Origin: Lysobacter sp. 5GHs7-4
Lineage (GTDB): Bacteria; Pseudomonadota; Gammaproteobacteria; Xanthomonadales; Xanthomonadaceae
Length of the DNA: 64,000 nucleotides
Reading direction: 5' to 3'
Assembly (NCBI RefSeq): GCF_021284765.1
Contig: NZ_CP089924.1
Span: 2,498,001-2,562,000, forward strand
Both the position numbers and the translations under genes were made by a program. Every line of letters starts with the position of its first letter. Position 1 is the stretch's first letter. The notes under the pieces are model-generated. The model ran no database searches. It saw nothing but the letters and a program-made list of their open reading frames with translations, and was not told where the DNA came from. This document shows, one piece after another, positions 58,996 to 64,000 of the stretch.

Positions 58996-60441
58996 TCACG
59001 TCTGCAGCTGGCCGTCGATATCGCGCCCCCACGCCTCCAGGCGGTCGAGCAGGGCCAGGCGTGCGCCGTCGCTGGCGTGGGTCAGGCGCAGCGCGGCCAG
59101 TTCGGCGTGGAAGCGCGTGTAGTCGTACTCGCCCAGGCCGGCGTCCTGGTACAGGCGGCGGCGCCGGTAATCGTTCCAGCGCTCGTGTTCGGCCGCCGAC
59201 AGGGTCTCGGGCCAGTTGCGGGCGCGGTAGCGGAACAGCAGTTCCGGCAGGCGTGCGTCGCGGAAGCCGAACGCGGCCGTGCCCAGTTCGGCCGGCGGCG
59301 TGGTGCGCACCTGCGCGAACAGGCGCTTGTCGCCATCGCCGATGAAACCGTCGTAGAGCGAGGCGTCCACGTCCGCGGGCGCGCGTTCGCGCTCGGCGCC
59401 GAACACGCGGCGGACCTTGTCGGCCAGGGCCGGGCCGACCGCGCGCAGCACCGCGGCGCGGCGCTCGATCGTGGCTGGATCGATCTTCAGGCGCTGGAAG
59501 TCCGGCTCGCGCAGATGGTCCCAGGCGATCAGGGCCGGGCAGCGGTTGGTCTGCACTTCCTTCAGCGCCACCCGCGACTCGCCCTCGGGCAGATCGGCCA
59601 GCGGCGTGTACAGGCGATCGGCGATGGCGTCGGCGTCCAGGCTCAGCAGCGCGTCGGGTTCCTGGTCTAGGTCGAACACGATCACGCGGCTGTCGATGCG
59701 CGGATGGCGCGCGATCGGCAGCACCGCCGCCGCGCACAACCGGCTGGCCGGGAAACGCTGCGAGACGTGCAGCACCGGCGTCATCCCAACCACGTCGAGC
59801 ATGCTGGCGGCGTAACGCTTGTCGCGCAGGCGCAGGGCGTAGTCCCACAGGCGCGGCTGCGCGGCCTTGAGCTTGCGCGCCAGCCCGATCAGGGCGCGTA
59901 CGTCCGACAGCGCCTCGTGCGCGTCGCCCTCGCGCACGCCGTTGGCCAGGGCCAGGTGTTCGAGCTTGAACGAGGTCATCCCGTCCTCGCGCTGCGGCCA
60001 GACCAGGCCGTCGGGGCGCAGCGCGTGCGCCAGCCGCAGCACGTCAAGCAGGTCCCAGCGCGAGTTGCCGCCGCGCCATTCGCGCTCGTAGGCATCGTAG
60101 AAATTGCGGAACAGGCCGTAGCGCACGAACTCGTCGTCGAAGCGCAGCGAGTTGTAGCCCAGGCTGCAGGTCTCCGGGCGCGCCATCTCGTCGTAGATCA
60201 GGGCGAAGGCCTCGGCCTCGCTCACGCCGTCGCGCCAAGCGTCCTGCGGCGCGATGCCGGTGATCAGGGTCGCGGCGGGCGAGGGCAGCAGGTCGTCGGC
60301 GGGCTTGACGAACAGGCTGATCGGTTCCTCGACCTCGTTGAGCTCGGCGTCGGTGCGTATCGCCGCGAACTGGGCGATGCGCGTCGTGCGCGGGTCGGCG
60401 CCGTAGGTTTCCAGATCGTAGAACAGGAAGCTGGCGGGCAT
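58996..60441 (-). CDS. sbcB: Exodeoxyribonuclease I
   Basis: The 481-residue DEDDh nuclease degrades single-stranded DNA 3' to 5' and acts in recombination and mismatch repair. Asp9 and Glu11 (FYDLETYG) begin the catalytic set. NSLRFDDEFVR and HEALSDVRA add the rest, and the SH3-like and C-terminal domains are complete (RFPASRLCAA, YDGFIGDGDKRLF). Length matches the family (about 475). It starts four bases after the kmo stop, so it is read with the kynurenine genes, an unexpected pairing. Confidence 0.95.
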   Translation of the reverse strand: MPASFLFYDLETYGADPRTTRIAQFAAIRTDAELNEVEEPISLFVKPADDLLPSPAATLITGIAPQDAWRDGVSEAEAFALIYDEMARPETCSLGYNSLRFDDEFVRYGLFRNFYDAYEREWRGGNSRWDLLDVLRLAHALRPDGLVWPQREDGMTSFKLEHLALANGVREGDAHEALSDVRALIGLARKLKAAQPRLWDYALRLRDKRYAASMLDVVGMTPVLHVSQRFPASRLCAAAVLPIARHPRIDSRVIVFDLDQEPDALLSLDADAIADRLYTPLADLPEGESRVALKEVQTNRCPALIAWDHLREPDFQRLKIDPATIERRAAVLRAVGPALADKVRRVFGAERERAPADVDASLYDGFIGDGDKRLFAQVRTTPPAELGTAAFGFRDARLPELLFRYRARNWPETLSAAEHERWNDYRRRRLYQDAGLGEYDYTRFHAELAALRLTHASDGARLALLDRLEAWGRDIDGQLQT

Positions 60442-60445
60442 GCGC

Positions 60446-61816
60446 TCAGTCGTCCGCGGGCAGGGGCGACAGACGCTCGCGCACCGCGGCGTCGACGGCG
60501 TCCCAGTCCAGCGTGTCCAGGCTGTCGTGGCCGCGGGTCAGTTCCACCAGCAGCTCGCGCTGCAGGTTGCCGCGCTCGAACGCCACCGCGTAGGGCATGC
60601 GGTGGAACGTGACCATGGCGTAGCGCGGCATGAACCGGTCCGGGTGGCGCTCGGCCAGACGGCGCTCGAGGGCGCGCTGCAGCAGGTAGTCGTCGTCGTC
60701 GACGCGGTCGCGCATCTCCAGGTAGTTCTCCAGCGCCATGGCCTGGATCGCGCGCGCATCGGGCAGGCGCTGGGCCTGGAAGGCGGCGAACGCGGCGGCG
60801 CGGTCCTGGCCGTCCTCCAGATGCTGGGCCAGCGCCACGCAGTCCTCGAACGCGCAGTTCATGCCCTGGCCGTGGAACGGCACCATCGCGTGGGCGGCGT
60901 CGCCCAGCAGCACCGCGCGCTCGTCCAGGTGCCAGCGGTCCAGGTAGAGCGTGGCGAGCAGGCCGGCCGGGTTGCGTTCGAAATCCTGCTCCAGGTTCGG
61001 GATCAGCGGCAGCGCGTCGGCGAAGTCGCGTTCGAACAGCGCACGCGCCTGCGCGCCGTCGCGGACGCTGGCGAAACTGGGTTCGCCCTCGTTGGGCAGG
61101 AACAGGGTGACCGTGAAGGTGCGCTCGTCGTTGGGCAGGGCGATGCACATGTAGCGCCCGCGCGGCCAGATGTGCAGCGCATTGGGCTCGATGCTGAAGC
61201 CGCCGTCGGGCGCGGGCGGAATTTCCAATTCCTTGTACGAGTGGCCGAGGAACTCGGTGCGCTCGCCCAGGTCGGATGCGCGGTTCATCGCCGCGCGCAG
61301 CGCCGAACCGGCGCCGTCGGCGCCGACCAGGCTGCCGAAGCCGGTTTCGTGCACGCTGCCGTCGCGCTCGTCGAGGAAGCGTGCGATGCGCGCGTCGAAA
61401 TCCACCGACTGCAGGCCGCGGTGGAAATGCAGCCGCGCGCCCGCGTCCTGCGCGATCTGCAGCAGGATCAGGTTGAGCTCGCCGCGGTGCACCGACCAGA
61501 TCACCTCGCTGTCGTCGCGACCGTAACGCTGCAGGTCGGTACGGCCGTCGAGGAAGTGCACCATGCGCCCGCGCATCATCACCGCCTGCGCCATCACCGC
61601 CGCGTCCGCGCCGGCCAGGCGCAGCGCGTGCAGGCCGCGTTCGGCCAGGGCCAGGTTGATCGAGCGCCCGCCCTGGTACCCCTTCAGGCGCGGATCGCCG
61701 CGCTTCTCGTACACGTCCACGTCCCAGCCGCGCCGCGCGAGCAGGGTGGCCAGCAGGGCGCCGGCGAGGCCTGCGCCGATGATGGTGAGATGCTTGTCGC
61801 TTGCGGGTGTGTTCAA
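60446..61816 (-). CDS. kmo: Kynurenine 3-monooxygenase
   Basis: The 456-residue FAD enzyme hydroxylates kynurenine to 3-hydroxykynurenine. The FAD motif GAGLAG (14-19), the GD motif region LLGDAAHAMVPFHGQG, and the family segment YQGGRSINLALAERG are present; the C-terminus holds hydrophobic residues as in other Kmo proteins. The start is TTG at 61816, needed to include the FAD loop, with CCAGGAAACGTTCC before it; no ATG fits. It forms part of the kyn cluster with kynU and ACMSD and is followed closely by sbcB. The pathway may supply quinolinate for NAD, as known for Xanthomonas. Confidence 0.95.
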   Translation of the reverse strand: MNTPASDKHLTIIGAGLAGALLATLLARRGWDVDVYEKRGDPRLKGYQGGRSINLALAERGLHALRLAGADAAVMAQAVMMRGRMVHFLDGRTDLQRYGRDDSEVIWSVHRGELNLILLQIAQDAGARLHFHRGLQSVDFDARIARFLDERDGSVHETGFGSLVGADGAGSALRAAMNRASDLGERTEFLGHSYKELEIPPAPDGGFSIEPNALHIWPRGRYMCIALPNDERTFTVTLFLPNEGEPSFASVRDGAQARALFERDFADALPLIPNLEQDFERNPAGLLATLYLDRWHLDERAVLLGDAAHAMVPFHGQGMNCAFEDCVALAQHLEDGQDRAAAFAAFQAQRLPDARAIQAMALENYLEMRDRVDDDDYLLQRALERRLAERHPDRFMPRYAMVTFHRMPYAVAFERGNLQRELLVELTRGHDSLDTLDWDAVDAAVRERLSPLPADD

Positions 61817-61870
61817 GGAACGTTTCCTGGGTTGCGCTTCGCAGACGGGTGCGGTTTCCGGTTGTCTATG

Positions 61871-61906
61871 CCGTCATTCCCGCGAACGCGGGAATCCAGC
61901 GACTTT
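61871..61906. repeat. Left 36-base inverted repeat of the GIY-YIG unit
   Basis: CCGTCATTCCCGCGAACGCG then GGAATCCAGCGACTTT; it contains its own 9-bp hairpin ATTCCCGCG-AA-CGCGGGAAT. Its last base is the first base of the TGA stop (as TCA) of the nuclease gene. Confidence 0.9.
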
Positions 61907-62205
61907 CAGTCCCCGCCGACCAGCCCCGGCCAGCGGTCGTGCCAATAGGGGTTCTCTTTCTCGATCAGGTCGATTTTCCACTCGCGTTTCCACTTCTTGA
62001 GCTGCTTCTCGCGCCTGATCGCACTCTCGAACACGTCATGAAGCTCGAACCATACCAACTGATCGACGCCGTAGGTCTTGGTAAAACCCTCGGCGGCATG
62101 TTCACGGTGTTCCCATGCGCGCCGAATCAGGTCTCCGGTGACCCCGATGTACAGGGTGCCGTTGCGTTCGCTGGCCATGATGTAGACGGCGGGTGATTTG
62201 TTCAT
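61906..62205 (-). CDS. GIY-YIG endonuclease domain protein
   Basis: The 99-residue protein is a stand-alone GIY-YIG fold. The GIY equivalent is VYI (7-9), YIG is at 19-21, Arg28/Arg29 and Glu32 follow on the helix (GDLIRRAWEHREH), and the basic helix IRREKQLKKWKREWK (63-77) and Asn85 complete it. It resembles the small UvrC-N-terminal-like proteins often labelled YhbQ-like or excinuclease-like, whose function is unknown. It lacks any additional DNA-binding domain. ATG 62205 is used with GCAGG before it. The gene is tightly enclosed by 36-base inverted repeats. Confidence 0.9.
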   Translation of the reverse strand: MNKSPAVYIMASERNGTLYIGVTGDLIRRAWEHREHAAEGFTKTYGVDQLVWFELHDVFESAIRREKQLKKWKREWKIDLIEKENPYWHDRWPGLVGGD

Positions 62206-62218
62206 CCTGCTTGGGAGC

Positions 62219-62254
62219 AAAGTCGCTGGATTCCCGCGTTCGCGGGAATGACGG
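62219..62254. repeat. Right 36-base inverted repeat of the GIY-YIG unit
   Basis: AAAGTCGCTGGATTCCCGCG then TTCGCGGGAATGACGG is the exact inverse of the left copy (36 of 36). It begins 14 bases before the start codon of the nuclease gene, so its hairpin would sit in the leader or promoter of the gene. Confidence 0.9.
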
Positions 62255-62371
62255 TCTTGGAGTTACGCAGTCCTCCAGTTACCCGGAAACGCCGAGATCA
62301 AACGGAACCCTCGTTCGCTGGAACAACGGCAGCGAGAGCAGCGTAGTGGCCATCGGCTTCGGTTCATAGGC

Positions 62372-63658
62372 TCACTTTCCGCGCCAACTCTCCACCACCT
62401 CCACAAACCGCCACACCTCCGCATGCGTGTTGTACAACGGCGCCGGCGAGATCCGGATCACGTCCGGTTCGCGCCAGTCGCCCAGCACGCCCTGATCGGC
62501 GAGGTACTCGAACAGCGCGCGGCCGGCGTCGCGGCCATGTAGGCCGCGGCCGCCGATCACGCGCAGCGACAGCTGGCAGCCGCGCTGGGCTGGGTCGGAC
62601 GGGGTGGCGATCTGCAGTGTGTCGGAAAGGCGCTCGCGGATCAGCGCTTCCAGGTAGCCGGTCAGGCGCAGCGACTTGGCGCGCAAGGCCGGCATGCCGA
62701 CGCGGTCGAACAGGTCCAACGAGGCGCGCAGCGGCGCCAGGCCGAGGATGGGCGGGTTGCTCAGCTGCCAGCCGTCGGCGCCGGGCGTGGGCACGAACTG
62801 CGGCCCCATGCGGAAGCGGGTGGCCGCCTCATGGCCCCACCAGCCGGCGAAACGCGGGCGCTCGCTGTGGGCGTGGCGTTCGTGCACGAAGCAACCGGCG
62901 ACCGCGCCGGGACCGGAATTCAGGTACTTGTAATGGCACCACACCGCGAAATCCACGCCGCTGTCGTGCAGCGCCAACTCGCGGTTGCCGACCGCGTGCG
63001 CCAGGTCGAAGCCGCAGACCGCGCCCTGCGCATGCGCCAGGCGCGCGATCGTGGCCGGGTCGAAGGCCTGGCCGCTGCGGTACTGGATGCCCGGCCACAG
63101 CACCAGCGCCAGACGCGGTCCGTGCTCGGCGATCGCGCGCGCTATCGCTTCGGTGGAATAGGTGCCGCCCGGCAGGTCGGGTTCGAGTTCGATCAGATCG
63201 GTGGCCGGGTCGAAGCCGTGGAACTGGATCTGCGAGGCCACGGCGTGGCGGTCGGACGGGAACGCGCCGGCCTCGATCAGGATCGCCGGGCGCTCGCGCG
63301 TAGGCCGGTAGAAGCTGACCATCATCAGGTGCAGGTTGGCGGTCAGCGAGTTCATCGCCACCACCTCCGCCGGCCGCGCACCGACCAGGCGCGCCAGCGG
63401 TTCGCGCACCAGCTCGTGATACGACATCCACTGCGCCTGGCCGGTGAAATGGCCTTCGACGGCTTCGTGCTCCCACTTGCTCAGCACCTCCTCGACGTGC
63501 GCGCGCGCGCCGCGCGGCTGCAGACCCAGCGAATTTCCGCAGAAATACGCTTGTTCGCGGCCGCCGTGACGCGGCAGCAGGAATTCGCCGCGCAGGCTCG
63601 GCAGCGGATCGGCGGCATCCAGGGCGAGGGCGTGGTGTTCGGAGTACGGATCGGTCAT
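62372..63658 (-). CDS. kynU: Kynureninase
   Basis: The 428-residue PLP enzyme cleaves (3-hydroxy)kynurenine to (3-hydroxy)anthranilate and alanine. The Schiff-base lysine is in WCHYKYLNSGPGAVAG (near residue 243), and the N-terminal YFCGNSLGLQPRGAR is diagnostic. Length is normal. Gene order on the minus strand is ACMSD, kynU, the GIY-YIG unit, kmo, sbcB, so the pathway genes were probably one transcript before the insertion. The region between its stop and the repeat (62255-62371) has no gene. Confidence 0.96.
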   Translation of the reverse strand: MTDPYSEHHALALDAADPLPSLRGEFLLPRHGGREQAYFCGNSLGLQPRGARAHVEEVLSKWEHEAVEGHFTGQAQWMSYHELVREPLARLVGARPAEVVAMNSLTANLHLMMVSFYRPTRERPAILIEAGAFPSDRHAVASQIQFHGFDPATDLIELEPDLPGGTYSTEAIARAIAEHGPRLALVLWPGIQYRSGQAFDPATIARLAHAQGAVCGFDLAHAVGNRELALHDSGVDFAVWCHYKYLNSGPGAVAGCFVHERHAHSERPRFAGWWGHEAATRFRMGPQFVPTPGADGWQLSNPPILGLAPLRASLDLFDRVGMPALRAKSLRLTGYLEALIRERLSDTLQIATPSDPAQRGCQLSLRVIGGRGLHGRDAGRALFEYLADQGVLGDWREPDVIRISPAPLYNTHAEVWRFVEVVESWRGK

Positions 63659-63740
63659 GGATTCGGCGCGGTTTCGCGTTCGTAAGCGTGCAGGCGCAGG
63701 CGGTGCTGCACGAAGCAGTGAGGGGACGACATGGCCGCGA

Positions 63741-64000
63741 TCAGGTGAAGCGCGACAGCGGCAGGCCCAGCCATTCCAGCGCGGTGCCGTGGTACAGGCG
63801 CGCCTGGTCGGCCGGCGCCAGCGACAGCGAGGCGATGCCGGCGCCGGGTTCCTGTTCGCCCAGCGGGAACGGGTAGTCGGTGCCCAGCATCACCCGCGAC
63901 ACGCCGCAGGTGTCGAGCAAGTATTGCAGTGCGCGCGGGTCGGCCACCCAGGAGTCGAAATACATGCGTCCCAGGTACTCGCGCGGATTGCGCGGGTTGT
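63741..64000 (-). CDS. Amidohydrolase, 2-amino-3-carboxymuconate-6-semialdehyde decarboxylase (ACMSD), C-terminal part
   Basis: The frame runs off the window end; 86 residues of the C-terminus are visible. YFDSWVADPRALQYLL and MLGTDYPFPLGEQEPG match ACMSD enzymes, where the Asp of GTDYPFP is a metal ligand. The enzyme diverts the 3-hydroxyanthranilate product from quinolinate (NAD) towards full degradation. It lies 82 bases upstream of kynU on the same strand. The start, the N-terminal HxH ligands and any upstream 3-hydroxyanthranilate dioxygenase gene lie outside the window. Confidence 0.85.
   Translation of the reverse strand, partial: NPRNPREYLGRMYFDSWVADPRALQYLLDTCGVSRVMLGTDYPFPLGEQEPGAGIASLSLAPADQARLYHGTALEWLGLPLSRFT

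Larger units (their letters stand above)
61871..62254. mobile_element. Candidate repeat-bounded mobile unit carrying a GIY-YIG gene
   Basis: Perfect 36-base inverted repeats bound 384 bases whose only content is a GIY-YIG-fold gene. The unit sits inside the kynurenine gene run between kynU and kmo, in the same orientation. No target-site duplication is obvious at the edges. This is my interpretation; the nuclease has not been shown to move it. Confidence 0.6.

Noticed and set aside
61906..62205. GIY-YIG gene as UvrC or an intron-type homing endonuclease
   Set aside because: At 99 residues it lacks the other UvrC domains, and no intron or intein sequence surrounds it; kynU and kmo on either side are complete.

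Overview
The window is a GC-rich, densely coded chromosomal stretch. Its family content and gene neighbourhoods point to the gammaproteobacterial family Xanthomonadaceae, most likely Lysobacter or a close relative. Signs are the split two-gene MetH behind an ArsR-methyltransferase regulator, the YtrA-type GntR/ABC operon, the eukaryote-like kynurenine pathway genes, a large NAD-dependent glutamate dehydrogenase, and many short palindromic intergenic repeats. This is an inference; no rRNA or tRNA gene was seen, and no prophage, CRISPR array or transposase gene.

Layout. 1-5.9 kb: the 3' part of a thioester alpha-2-macroglobulin and its usual partner PBP1C (envelope defence and repair). 5.9-9.6 kb: an M50-type membrane protease with a membrane partner, a ferritin-like protein, a Prx5-type peroxiredoxin and the co-chaperone CbpA. 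9.8-13.7 kb: a PilH/CheY-like regulator, an AcuI-type reductase, two exported proteins and a LOG-family hydrolase. 13.8-19.5 kb: the 2-oxoglutarate dehydrogenase operon sucA-sucB-lpdA. 19.8-22.0 kb: a two-domain GNAT protein coupled to a RoxA/YcfD-like ribosomal oxygenase. 22.4-26.5 kb: purB with two small downstream genes, divergent from fumC. 26.5-28.6 kb: a low-GC gene for an exported protein with a 15-cysteine tail, and a lipoprotein serine hydrolase. 28.8-33.1 kb: a six-gene operon of a small exported protein, GntR/YtrA regulator, ABC ATPase, ABC permease, a GSGD-repeat exported protein and a YggN-like lipoprotein. It starts at a promoter whose -10 is covered by a GGTG-N16-CACC palindrome. 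33.2-43.3 kb: glutathione peroxidase, two tandem FKBP isomerases, UDP-glucose dehydrogenase, SlyX, a DUF2058 protein, an OafA-SGNH O-acyltransferase, an alpha/beta hydrolase, a beta-helix protein and a permuted papain-like protein. 43.5-48.4 kb: a SahR-like regulator with split metH. 48.7-57.8 kb: acyl-CoA dehydrogenase, NAD-GDH, NAD kinase, a cN-I type 5'-nucleotidase and a DUF2939 protein. 58.2-64 kb: a DUF2461 protein, exonuclease I, and the kynurenine cluster (kmo, kynU, partial ACMSD).

The most striking structure is a 384-bp unit at 61871-62254 between kynU and kmo. It is a GIY-YIG endonuclease-fold gene framed by perfect 36-bp inverted repeats, one of which touches the stop codon. A gene-less, shorter relative of the same repeat lies at 42466-42543. 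This looks like a compact repeat-plus-nuclease mobile element and is my best candidate for an undescribed system. At least four other repeat families sit in the gaps. One hairpin carries the pbpC ribosome binding site.

Functional threads are central carbon and nitrogen metabolism (SucAB-Lpd, FumC, PurB, GDH), methylation-cycle control (SahR-like/MetH), NAD supply (Kmo, KynU, ACMSD, NadK), and envelope maintenance and stress (A2M/PBP1C, FKBPs, YtrA operon, Prx, Gpx, ferritin-like).
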